Part shown: in pieces, positions 28,908-38,240 of the stretch
Layout of the letters: each line of letters starts with the position of its first letter
Numbering within the stretch: position 1 is the first letter of the stretch
Assembly (NCBI RefSeq): GCF_003340565.1
Contig: NZ_QPLK01000012.1
Span: 1 to 64,000, forward strand
Source of the DNA: Rhodovulum sp. 12E13
GTDB lineage: Bacteria > Pseudomonadota > Alphaproteobacteria > Rhodobacterales > Rhodobacteraceae
Length of the DNA: 64,000 nucleotides
Reading direction: 5' to 3'
Position numbers and translations under genes: made by a program
The notes under the pieces: generated by a model
What the model saw: the letters and a program-made list of their open reading frames with translations, nothing else
The model's database searches: none
What the model was told of the DNA's origin: nothing

Positions 28908-30490
28908 CAGCCCACCTGCCCCTCCAGCAGCCTGCGCACCTCGGCCACGAGAGCGCCGCGCGGCACCTCGCGCTGGGCGGGCTGGCTCTTCCATTCCTCG
29001 AGGCTGGCATCGGCGGCGATCTTCGCACCCAGCACCAGGTCCTTCAGCTGCACGACGCCGCGGGCCGCCTCGTCCTCGCCCTGGATCACGGCGACAGGGC
29101 TTTCGCGCTTGTCGGCATACTTGAGCTGGTTGCCGAAGTTCTTCGGATTGCCGAGATACGCCTCGGCCCGGATGCCGGCGGCGCGCAGCTCGCGCACCAT
29201 CGCCTGGTAGTCGGCCATGCGCGCGCGGTCCATCACCGTCACCACCACGGGGCCCGCCGCGCGCCGGCCGACGCGGCCCGTCTCGCGCAGCGCCGCCAGC
29301 AGCCGGTCCACCCCGATCGAGACGCCCGTCGCCGGCACCGCCTGCCCGGTGAACCGCTTCACCAGGTCATCATAGCGCCCGCCGCCCGCGACCGAGCCGA
29401 ACTGCCGAGGCCGGCCGTCCTCGCCCGCGATCTCGAAGGTCAGCTCGGCCTCGAAGACGGGGCCGGTGTAATAGCCGAGGCCCCGCACCACGGAGGGCTC
29501 GATCACCGCCCGGTCGGTGCCGTAGCCCTGCGTATCGAGCAGGGCCGCGATCTGCTCCAGCTCGTCGACGCCCTGCCGGCCGGTCTCCGATGCGCCCACG
29601 AGATCGCGCAGGCGGGCCAGCACCACGTCCTGCGGGGTTGCTCCCCTCTCCATCGTGGCGCTGCCGGGATAGTCGGTGGCGTCGTCGGTCAGCAGATCGA
29701 CCGCGCCCGCCTGCGTGCCGGCCATGCCACCCGCGCCCATGAAGGCCATCACCACGTCGGCCTGCGCGCCCGAGAGCCCCGCGCCCTTGGTGAAGTCGCC
29801 CGACTCGTCGCGCCGCCCCTCGCCAAGCAGGGCGCGCACGCCGTCCGGCCCCAGCCGGTCGAGCTTGTCGATGGCGCGCAGCACGATCCCGCGCTCGTGC
29901 GCCCACTTCTCCGGGTCGGCGGGGTCGAGCACGCCGGCCGCCTCCATCACCCCGTTCAGCACCTTGCGGTTGTTCACCCGGCAGATGTAGTCGCCGCGCG
30001 GGATGCCCACGGCCTCGAGCACGTCGGCCAGCATCGCCACGATCTCGGCATCGGCGGCGACCGAGGCCGCGCCGACTGTATCGGCGTCGCACTGGTAGAA
30101 CTGGCGGTAGCGCCCCGGCCCGGGCTTCTCGTTGCGCCAGACCGGGCCCATGGCGTAGCGGCGGTAGGGCGTGGGCAGCTCCTGCCGGAACTGCGCCGCC
30201 ACCCGCGCCAGAGGCGCCGTCAGGTCGTAACGCAAGGCCAGCCAGCCCGACTCGGGCTCGTCCCAGGCGAAGACGCCGGCATGGGGGCGGTCGACGTCGG
30301 GCAGGTACTTGCCCAGCGCCTCGAGCGTCTCGACCGCGCTCGTCTCGAGCGGATCGAAGCCGTAGAGGTGATAGACATCGGCGATCTGCGCGAGCATGCG
30401 GTTGCGCTCGGCCAGATCGGCGCCGAAATAGTCCCGGAAGCCCTTGGGCGTCTCCGCCTTGGGCCGCCGCTGCTTCTTGTCCTTGGCCAT
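28907..30490 (-). CDS. hisS: Histidyl-tRNA synthetase
   Basis: This 527-residue class II synthetase starts [20 protein letters not shown]. Motif 1 and 2 areas ([20 protein letters not shown], then [20 protein letters not shown]) and the HisRS signatures YCRV-like NNRKVLNGV and [11 protein letters not shown] are clear, as is motif 3 [13 protein letters not shown]. The C-terminal anticodon-binding domain begins near [15 protein letters not shown]. It is the first gene of hisS-hisZ-hisG. It is longer than the 420-residue E. coli enzyme, as is common in this group. Confidence 0.97.
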   Translation of the reverse strand: MAKDKKQRRPKAETPKGFRDYFGADLAERNRMLAQIADVYHLYGFDPLETSAVETLEALGKYLPDVDRPHAGVFAWDEPESGWLALRYDLTAPLARVAAQFRQELPTPYRRYAMGPVWRNEKPGPGRYRQFYQCDADTVGAASVAADAEIVAMLADVLEAVGIPRGDYICRVNNRKVLNGVMEAAGVLDPADPEKWAHERGIVLRAIDKLDRLGPDGVRALLGEGRRDESGDFTKGAGLSGAQADVVMAFMGAGGMAGTQAGAVDLLTDDATDYPGSATMERGATPQDVVLARLRDLVGASETGRQGVDELEQIAALLDTQGYGTDRAVIEPSVVRGLGYYTGPVFEAELTFEIAGEDGRPRQFGSVAGGGRYDDLVKRFTGQAVPATGVSIGVDRLLAALRETGRVGRRAAGPVVVTVMDRARMADYQAMVRELRAAGIRAEAYLGNPKNFGNQLKYADKRESPVAVIQGEDEAARGVVQLKDLVLGAKIAADASLEEWKSQPAQREVPRGALVAEVRRLLEGQVG

Positions 30491-30586
30491 GGTGCCCTCG
30501 CGCGCCCGCGCCCGTCCGTGCCTTGCGGCGACCTCGGCGCCGGATAGCCCAAGGGGGAGAGGGCCGCAACAGCATGGGATGGAGAG

Positions 30587-30784
30587 ATGGACGACACCCG
30601 CGTGGAAGAAGAGATCGCCCACCTGCGCCGCACCTGCGACGACCTCTCCGAGATGGTCGCCCGGCAGGAGCGCGACATCGCCCGCCTCTCGGCCCGGGTG
30701 GCCCTGCTGATGGAGCGCGCGGCCGCACAGGAAGAGGAGGGCACGGGCGGCGCCGTCTTTGCTGAAAAGCCGCCGCACTGGTAG
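30587..30784 (+). CDS. slyX: SlyX-family protein
   Basis: This 65-residue acidic coiled-coil protein reads [20 protein letters not shown], then [20 protein letters not shown], and ends EKPPHW. The short coiled coil with a terminal PPH(Y/W) is the SlyX signature. Its function is unknown. It diverges from hisS with 96 bp between them. Confidence 0.88.
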   Translation: MDDTRVEEEIAHLRRTCDDLSEMVARQERDIARLSARVALLMERAAAQEEEGTGGAVFAEKPPHW

Positions 30785-30942
30785 GGGGCGAGGCCGTCCG
30801 CCGGCGACAGCCCGGCGCAAGGCGTAGCTTCCCCGCCACTTTCGCCGATTTCCGCGGCTTGTGAGGTGCAGAGCGCCCGAGCTTTGCTATCGTCCGCCGC
30901 CGAACGCGGGCCCACTCGCCCGCCCTGTCAGGATGGTTGCCC

Positions 30943-32730
30943 GTGCCCCGTATCCTTGCCCTCGTCGTCGCCATGGCCGTCGCCGGCGCCGCTGCCCTGC
31001 ACCCCGCCTCCGCCCGCGCGCAGCAGAGCGCCTGGGTGCAGGTCGAGGCGGCGCGCACGCTGTCCGAGGCGCAGGCCCGCGCGCAGACCTATGGTCAGCG
31101 CTTCGACAACGTCGCGGGCTTCCGCCTCGGCTCGGGCTGGTATGCCATCGCCCTCGGCCCGTTCGAGCCACCGCTCGCCCGGGCCGAGCTCGTGGCGCTG
31201 CGCAACGCCGGGCAGATCCCCCCCGACAGCTACATCTCCGACGGCGCGAGTTACGGCCAGCGCTTCTGGCCGGTGGGCGCGGGTGCCCTCGCCCCGCCGG
31301 CGACCGCTCGCACCGCGCCGGAGGAACCCGCCGCCGCGCCCGAGGCGGAGGTGGCCCAGCCGGCCGAGCCGGAATACGTGCCGGACGAGACGCCCGACGA
31401 GGCCCGCCGCAATGAACTCCTCCTTTCGGGCGAGGAACGGCGAGAGGTTCAGGAGGCGCTGCAATGGTTCGGCCACTACTCCGCCGGGATCGACGGCGCC
31501 TTCGGCCGCGGCACCCGCGCCGGGATGGCGGAGTGGCAGCAGGCGCAGGGCTACCCCGTCACCGGCGTGCTCACGACCGCCCAGCGCGCCGAGCTGATCG
31601 CCGCCTGGCGCGCGCCCTTCGACGCGCTCGGCCTCGCGCCGGTGCGCAGCGCCGAGGCCGGGATCGAGATGGTGATGCCGACGGCCCGCGTCGCCTATGC
31701 CCGCACCGAGGCGCCCTTCGTCCACTACGACGCGACCGACGGCTCGGGGATGCGGGTGCTGCTCATCAGCCAGGCCGGCGACGAGGCCACGCTCTTCGGC
31801 CTCTACGACATCATGCAGACGCTCGCGATCGTGCCGGCCGAGGGGCCGCGCGAGCGCAGCGCACGCGCCTTCACCATCCGTGGCACCTCGCCCGGCCTCG
31901 ACAGCCACACCGAGGCGCGGCTCGAGGGCGGCGCGATCAAGGGCTTCACCTTCGTCTGGAGCGATGGAGAGCCGCGCGTGATCGAGGCGGTGATCGACCG
32001 GATGCAGGAGAGCTTCACCCGCCTGCCCGCCGTCCTGCCCGACGCCGCGCGCGCGGGCGATGCGCGCGAGCCCTCGGTCGACCTGCTCGCCGGGCTCGAG
32101 CTGCGCCGCCCGGAGCGCACGCGCACGGGCTTCTTCGTCGATGCGGGCGGCGCGGTCCTGACCACGGACGAGGCCGTCGCGGGCTGCTCCCGCGTCACTC
32201 TGGGCGGCGAGACGGAGGCGCGCGTCGCCGCCCGGGACGCCGGGCTGGGCCTCGCCCTGCTGCGCCCCGACACTGCGCTCGCCCCCCGCGCGGTGGCCGC
32301 CTTCCGCTCCGCGGCACCGCGCATCCGGGCCGAGGTGGCGGTGGCCGGCTTCTCTTACGGCGACGCCCTGTCGCTGCCGCTTCTGACCTACGGCACGCTC
32401 GCCGACACGCGGGGCCTCGGCGGCGAGGAAAGCCTCGCTCGCCTCGACCTCGCCGCCCTGCCAGGCGACGCGGGCGGCCCCGTGTTCGACAGCGCCGGCG
32501 GCGTCGTCGGCGCGCTCGCAGCCGACACGGAAGGGGCCGCGGGCGGGGCCACGGATGCGCGCCGGTTGCCCGAAGGCGTCGCCTTCGCCGTCGACGTGCC
32601 CGCGATCGTCGCGTTCCTCTCCGATGCCGGTCTCGCGGCCCGCGCCGCCGAGAGCGAGGCGCCGCGCGACCCCGAAGCACTCGCCGACCTCGCGGCCGAC
32701 ATGGCCGTCCAGGTGAACTGCTGGGATTGA
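30943..32730 (+). CDS. Secreted SPOR / peptidoglycan-binding protein with a dead trypsin-like domain
   Basis: The 595-residue product has an N-terminal signal peptide (IRLALVV-type hydrophobic run ending ASARAQQ), a SPOR-like domain (about residues 30-95) and a proline/glutamate-rich linker. A PG_binding_1-like domain (about 160-213, GIDGAFGRGTRAGMAEWQ) follows, then a central unknown domain and a trypsin-fold C-terminal domain (about 385-570). The expected catalytic His, Asp and Ser positions read DEAVAGC, AGLGLALLR and GDAGGP, so all three triad residues are replaced. It probably works as a periplasmic binding or scaffold protein. The start is likely GTG at 30943 (AGGATGG upstream); TTG at 30937 is the alternative. 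Confidence 0.75.
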   Translation: MPRILALVVAMAVAGAAALHPASARAQQSAWVQVEAARTLSEAQARAQTYGQRFDNVAGFRLGSGWYAIALGPFEPPLARAELVALRNAGQIPPDSYISDGASYGQRFWPVGAGALAPPATARTAPEEPAAAPEAEVAQPAEPEYVPDETPDEARRNELLLSGEERREVQEALQWFGHYSAGIDGAFGRGTRAGMAEWQQAQGYPVTGVLTTAQRAELIAAWRAPFDALGLAPVRSAEAGIEMVMPTARVAYARTEAPFVHYDATDGSGMRVLLISQAGDEATLFGLYDIMQTLAIVPAEGPRERSARAFTIRGTSPGLDSHTEARLEGGAIKGFTFVWSDGEPRVIEAVIDRMQESFTRLPAVLPDAARAGDAREPSVDLLAGLELRRPERTRTGFFVDAGGAVLTTDEAVAGCSRVTLGGETEARVAARDAGLGLALLRPDTALAPRAVAAFRSAAPRIRAEVAVAGFSYGDALSLPLLTYGTLADTRGLGGEESLARLDLAALPGDAGGPVFDSAGGVVGALAADTEGAAGGATDARRLPEGVAFAVDVPAIVAFLSDAGLAARAAESEAPRDPEALADLAADMAVQVNCWD

Positions 32731-32773
32731 CCCGCCCCGCCCAGCCGCCGCGCGGGCGGCGACCGCCGGAATC

Positions 32774-32867
32774 GCGTATTTGGAACAGAAAGAAGCGCAG
32801 GGCATGCGCGCTTCTCCGGTCCCTGGGAGACGGGCGCGACCCGGGTTTCTTTCTGTTCGAAATACGC
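32774..32867. repeat. Inverted pair of a dispersed TATTT-type intergenic element
   Basis: The left arm (32774-32795, GCGTATTTGGAACAGAAAGA) is matched with one mismatch over 21 bp by the complement of 32847-32867, with 51 bp between. It lies between the pseudo-protease gene and the convergent trkH. A large hairpin with A/T-rich stems could terminate both genes. The arms resemble those of the element after dnaE2 and before plsY. Confidence 0.75.
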
Positions 32868-32917
32868 ATGATCCCGGCAGCCCCGTCCGACCAGGCGCCG
32901 ATCGGGCGCGCGGCGGC

Positions 32918-34366
32918 TCAGTCACGCCAGAAATTGGCCGTGAAGAGAACGAAGACCACGAGGAGTTCGAGCCGCCCCACCAGCATCGCCCCCGACATCA
33001 GCCACTTGGCCGCGTCGTTCAGGCCCGCGTAGTTGCCCGCGGGCCCGATATGGTCGCCGAGACCGGGGCCGATATTGGCCAGCGTCGCCGCCGCGCCCGA
33101 GACCGATGTCGTGAAGTCGAGCCCGGTCATGCCGAGCGCAACCGACAGCAGCCCCAGCGAGACGATGAAGAAGACGAAGAAGGCGGTGACCGAGTTCAGC
33201 ACGTCCGCGGGCACGGGCCGCCCGGCGTAATGCGGCGCGAACACGCCGCGCGGCGAGTGGATCGAGCGGATCTGCGCGGTGATCGAGGCGAACAGGAGCT
33301 GGTAGCGGAACACCTTGATCGAGCAGGAGGTCGAGCCGGCGCAGCCCCCGACAAGCCCGATGAAGAAGAACAGCGTCACCGCGAAGGCGCCCCAGAGCTG
33401 GTAGTCGGTCGAGGCATAGCCCGTGCCCGAGATGATGGAGGTGACGTTGAACAGCGCCTCGCGGAAGCTCGGCTCGAGCGCCCGCCCGTCGCCCGCCACC
33501 TGGAACAGCGCGAGCGCCACCACGAGAATGCCGATCGTGGCGAGGTAGGCGTGGATCTGGCTGTCGACGAGAAGCGGCCGCGCCGTGCCCGCAAGCACCT
33601 GGATATAGCGCACGAAGGGCAGGCTCGCGAGCAGCATGACCACCACGGCGACATATTCCGCCGCGCCGCGGAACGCGCCGAACGAGGCGTCGCGGGTCGA
33701 GAAGCCGCCCGTCGAGATGGAGGTGAGCGCGTGCACAAGCGCGTCGAACGCGCCCATGCCGACCCCGACGAAGCCGAGGAAGGCCGCCAGCGTCAGCCCG
33801 ACATAGATCCAGAAGATGCGCGCGGCGATCTCGGCGGCACGGGGCAGGATCTTGCCCAGCGTGTCGAACGCCTCGGAGCGGAAGATCTGCATGCCGCCGA
33901 CGCGCAGCTCGGGGAGGAACACCATCGCCACGATGATGATTCCGATGCCGCCGAACCACTGCAGCAGGCCGCGCCACAGCAGCAGCCCCTCGGGCAGGTC
34001 GTCCAGGCCGGTGAAGACGGTGGCGCCCGTGGTCGTCAGCCCCGACATCGCCTCGAAGACGGCATCGACGAACCGCGCCTCGGTCGCCCCGATCACGAAG
34101 GGCAGCGCGCCGAAGAGCGGCAGGGCGAGCCAGACGAGGGACGTCAGCACGAAGGTCTGGCGCAGCGTCAGCCCCTCGGTCATGGCGTTTGCGCAGGCCA
34201 GCGCGAGGAAGCCACCCACGACCATCGTGACCAGCGCGCTCTCGGCAAAGGCGGGCCAGTGGCCGTTGCCGGCGAAGATGTCCATCGCCATGGGCACCAG
34301 CATCGACGCCCCGAGAACGGCGACGAGCAGGCCGATCACGTATCCGATAGGGCGCAGGTCGAGCAT
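32918..34366 (-). CDS. trkH: Trk-type potassium uptake membrane subunit TrkH
   Basis: This 482-residue channel-like subunit of the Trk K+ uptake system has the four pore loops in order: SGLTTTGATVF, SISTGGFSTRD, ISGTGYASTDY and LANIGPGLGDH, each with the filter glycine. About ten to twelve helices are visible. It starts MLDLRPIGYVIGLLVAVLGA. The cytoplasmic regulator gene trkA is not in the window. K+ uptake is the fast osmotic response that precedes ectoine accumulation. Confidence 0.97.
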   Translation of the reverse strand: MLDLRPIGYVIGLLVAVLGASMLVPMAMDIFAGNGHWPAFAESALVTMVVGGFLALACANAMTEGLTLRQTFVLTSLVWLALPLFGALPFVIGATEARFVDAVFEAMSGLTTTGATVFTGLDDLPEGLLLWRGLLQWFGGIGIIIVAMVFLPELRVGGMQIFRSEAFDTLGKILPRAAEIAARIFWIYVGLTLAAFLGFVGVGMGAFDALVHALTSISTGGFSTRDASFGAFRGAAEYVAVVVMLLASLPFVRYIQVLAGTARPLLVDSQIHAYLATIGILVVALALFQVAGDGRALEPSFREALFNVTSIISGTGYASTDYQLWGAFAVTLFFFIGLVGGCAGSTSCSIKVFRYQLLFASITAQIRSIHSPRGVFAPHYAGRPVPADVLNSVTAFFVFFIVSLGLLSVALGMTGLDFTTSVSGAAATLANIGPGLGDHIGPAGNYAGLNDAAKWLMSGAMLVGRLELLVVFVLFTANFWRD

Positions 34367-34553
34367 GGCGCGGAGCGTTGGGCCGGCCCGGCGGGGCTGT
34401 CAAGCGTGCCGGCCACGGGCCGGCCCTCGCGATGGGCGGCCACCGCCCCGCCTCACTCGCGGGCGGCCGTCACCTCGGCCGCCGGCCTCGCCGCTGCCCT
34501 TGCCGGCGCGGTGCCCGCGCAAGGGTCGACGACACCGAAGCGCGTGCCGGGTG

Positions 34554-35639
<1,086 letters not shown>

Positions 35640-35760
35640 CGGCAAGTCCCTCTGCTCGAGGCTGGTCCAGACGTGGGCTCTCCGGCCCGGAGCCGCAACA
35701 TGGCTCCCGCAACGGCAGTGTCCAGAGCCGGGGGCGCTCACGGGAGCGTGAAGGAACGAT

Positions 35761-36501
35761 TCACCCTGTTCTGTAACGCCGCACGAAGTTCGCGAGCACG
35801 CGCGGGGCGAGGGCGGTATTGGCCCCCGCCACGGCGAGAGCCAGCGCTTCCGCCTCCTCGGGCGCGAAGTAGCCGCGATGCTTGTAGATCTCGATCCGCC
35901 GGGCGAAGATCTGCGCATCCGCCTCGGGGTGGAACTGCGTGGCGTAGACGTTTCGCCCTGCGCGGATCATCTGCACCGGGCAGGCCGCGCCCTCGACAAG
36001 CAGTGCGGCGCCGCGCGGCACCTCCTGCGCCGCCTCCTTGTGGCCCACGAGCACGTCGAAACGGTCGGGCATCCCCTCGAGCAACGGGTCCGCCGCGCCC
36101 TCGGCGGTCAGCCGCACGGGCGCGGCACAGACCGGTTCGGAATAGCGCGCCTTCGATACCTCCGCGCCGAGATGGTCGGCCAGCAGGCCCATGCCGTAGC
36201 AGCAGCCGAGAAACGGCACGTCGCCCCCGACGATCCGCGGCATCAGCGAGCGGCAGGCGGCCTCGCACCGCGCCTCCTCCGGCGTCTTGTCCTCCGGCGC
36301 ATCCGAGATGCAGCCCGGCCCGCCGCCCACGATCACCCCCGCGTAGCCGGCAGGGTCCAGCCCCTCGGGCAGCGGCTCGGCGTCGAGGCGGATGCGGTGC
36401 GTTTCAGCCTCGCTCAGCCCGCCCTTGTCGAGGAAGGCCGCGTATTCGTCGTCGGCCGCCTCGCGTTCGGGGCGCAACTGCAGGATCAGGAAGCGCGTCA
36501 T
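35761..36501 (-). CDS. Class I glutamine amidotransferase-like protein
   Basis: This 246-residue protein has the GATase1 fold. The nucleophile elbow is FLGCCYGMGLLADHLG and the catalytic His-Glu is in YATQFHPEAD; GVIVGGGPGCISDAPE forms the oxyanion side. It resembles the stand-alone GMP-synthase-like amidotransferases (YfeJ/GuaA-related), which have no synthetase domain. The glutamine acceptor is unknown. It starts MTRFLILQLRPEREAADDEY. Confidence 0.85.
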   Translation of the reverse strand: MTRFLILQLRPEREAADDEYAAFLDKGGLSEAETHRIRLDAEPLPEGLDPAGYAGVIVGGGPGCISDAPEDKTPEEARCEAACRSLMPRIVGGDVPFLGCCYGMGLLADHLGAEVSKARYSEPVCAAPVRLTAEGAADPLLEGMPDRFDVLVGHKEAAQEVPRGAALLVEGAACPVQMIRAGRNVYATQFHPEADAQIFARRIEIYKHRGYFAPEEAEALALAVAGANTALAPRVLANFVRRYRTG

Positions 36502-36556
36502 CGCCTGCGCTCCTGCCGCCGGGGCACCGCGCCGTCCATGCGGCGATGCGCGCGGC

Positions 36557-37069
36557 TCATCCCGCGCCGACCTCGCGCACGAGGTAGCGCACCACCTTGT
36601 CCGGCCCGAAAGCGCCGCGCCCGATCTCGCGAAAGCCGAGCGCGGCGTGGAAGGCATCCGAGGCCGGGTTGGGCGGCACCGCGTTCACCTCGCAGGCAAC
36701 GCGCCCGCGCCCCGTGATGCGGGCGTGGTCGATCACGGCCCCGTAGAGGGCGCGCGCCACGCCGCGACCGCGCAACGCCTCCGATACCACCACCCGGTCG
36801 ACATAGACGAACCGGTCGAGCCGGGCGCGAAACCACGCGAAATTCGAACTGTCGTAGTCGGCCCGCTCGTCGAAGGCGATGAGGAAGGCCGCCCCGTCGG
36901 CCCGTGCCGGGGCGAGGCAGGCAGCGGCGAGCATCGCCTCCAGACGGGCGGCATCCAGCCGCGACGTCTCGACCTCGTGCCGGGCGTTGAGCGCGAGGAC
37001 GGCCTCGCGCCGTGCCGGCCCCGCCGAGCGCAGATCGACGAGCTCCGGCCTGCCGTCGCGCGCCGTCAC
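36557..37069 (-). CDS. GNAT-family N-acetyltransferase
   Basis: This protein of about 170 residues has the GNAT core: [20 protein letters not shown] is beta-4 plus the acetyl-CoA pyrophosphate loop (RGRGVA), and [20 protein letters not shown] precedes the final strand. The start is uncertain. I use GTG at 37069 because the conserved [11 protein letters not shown] begins just after it; no good ribosome-binding site is visible and the frame is open further upstream. The substrate is unknown. It lies 55 bp upstream of the amidotransferase gene, same strand. Confidence 0.8.
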   Translation of the reverse strand: MTARDGRPELVDLRSAGPARREAVLALNARHEVETSRLDAARLEAMLAAACLAPARADGAAFLIAFDERADYDSSNFAWFRARLDRFVYVDRVVVSEALRGRGVARALYGAVIDHARITGRGRVACEVNAVPPNPASDAFHAALGFREIGRGAFGPDKVVRYLVREVGAG

Positions 37070-37361
37070 GATGCCGGCACCCCGGCGGGCCGGCAGGACG
37101 GGACCGCGAGCGCCGCCAAAGCCGGCGCGACCCGCCCCGTGCCGGGCTTGGCAGCGGCGGGCGATCCAAGGAACCGGAAGAGGGCGACCATCGGCATGCG
37201 CATACTGTGGGAAACGTCGGCCGCCGGATACCGCGAGACGGAGGGCAACGCCATGGCAGAAGCCCGCGGCTCGACGCCCGACCACCGCGCGCGCGCCCCG
37301 ACGGTTCAGGCTCGCGCGCTTTCCCCTTGAACGCGGCGCCCCGGCCCGGTCTAGTCGCGGC

Positions 37362-37850
37362 ATGTCCGCCGACCCATCCGCCCTGCCCTATCGCCCCTGC
37401 GTGGGCGTCATGCTCGCCAACCCCGCCGGCCATGTCTTCGTCGGCCAGCGCCTCGATTCCGACGAGCCGGCATGGCAGATGCCCCAGGGCGGGATCGACA
37501 GGGGCGAGACGCCGCGAGAGGCCGCCCTGCGGGAGCTGCGCGAGGAGACGGGCGTGACCGAGGATCTCGTGCGCGTGCTCGCCGAGACCGAAGGGTGGCT
37601 GCGCTACGACCTGCCCGAGCACCTTCTGGGCCGCGTCGGGGGCGGGAAGTATCGCGGGCAAGAGCAGAAATGGCTGCTGCTGCGCTTTCTCGGGCGCGAC
37701 GACCAGGTGGAGATCGCGACCGACCACCCCGAGTTCTCCCGGTGGCGCTGGCTGCCGCCCGAGGCGCTTGCCGCCCACATCGTCGCCTTCAAGCGGCCCG
37801 TCTACGAGGCGGTTCTGGCCGAGTTCGCGCCACTCCTCCGCGCGGCCTGA
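37362..37850 (+). CDS. rppH: RNA pyrophosphohydrolase
   Basis: This 162-residue Nudix hydrolase starts [20 protein letters not shown]. It has the complete Nudix box [20 protein letters not shown] with TGV after it, and the RppH-specific WQMPQGG and [17 protein letters not shown]. RppH removes pyrophosphate from the 5' end of mRNA and so triggers decay. Confidence 0.96.
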   Translation: MSADPSALPYRPCVGVMLANPAGHVFVGQRLDSDEPAWQMPQGGIDRGETPREAALRELREETGVTEDLVRVLAETEGWLRYDLPEHLLGRVGGGKYRGQEQKWLLLRFLGRDDQVEIATDHPEFSRWRWLPPEALAAHIVAFKRPVYEAVLAEFAPLLRAA

Positions 37851-38240
37851 GCGCCCCTGTTCGAGCGGCAGCGCGCGGCCGGGGCCTTCCGCCCCCATGA
37901 CCGCCGCACGCGCGCCGGGTGCAAGGGGCGATGGCCCGTGGCGAGGGCTTCTGCGCGAGAGCCTTCGGCGCCCCTGACCGCCGGCGCCCGCGCGACACGA
38001 GGCCGGCTCGATCGAAATCCTGCAGCAGGGGATACGCGGCCCGATGGGAATCGCCCGCCCCCCTGTCGGGCGTGGCCCCGCGCGCTCCGCTCGTGGCGGG
38101 TGGATCGGCCGTTCGCCCCCGCAGCGGCCCCGCGCCTCGCGCCCCAAGCCCCAGGCCCCAGGCCCTCACGGGAAGACTCGAAAAAGAACAAAACATGAAT
38201 ATTCTTGTCGCCGACCCGCCCGATTCCCCCGGAGGCGCCG
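37851..38240. other. Spacer between rppH and dnaE2
   Basis: These 390 bp are very GC-rich and contain open frames on both strands, but none has a ribosome-binding site or a recognisable product. Short tandem CCCCAGGCC-like units occur at about 38143-38167. The last 60 bp become A-rich and hold the LexA-box-like site. No trace of imuA or imuB, frequent neighbours of dnaE2, is visible. Confidence 0.6.
38186..38200 (+). promoter_or_regulatory. Candidate LexA (SOS) box upstream of dnaE2
   Basis: GAAC-AAAACAT-GAAT at 38186-38200 matches the alphaproteobacterial LexA operator GAAC-N7-GAAC (equivalently GTTC-N7-GTTC) with one mismatch. It lies about 40 bp before the dnaE2 start in the only A-rich stretch of the spacer. 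dnaE2 is a known LexA target in alphaproteobacteria. Confidence 0.65.
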
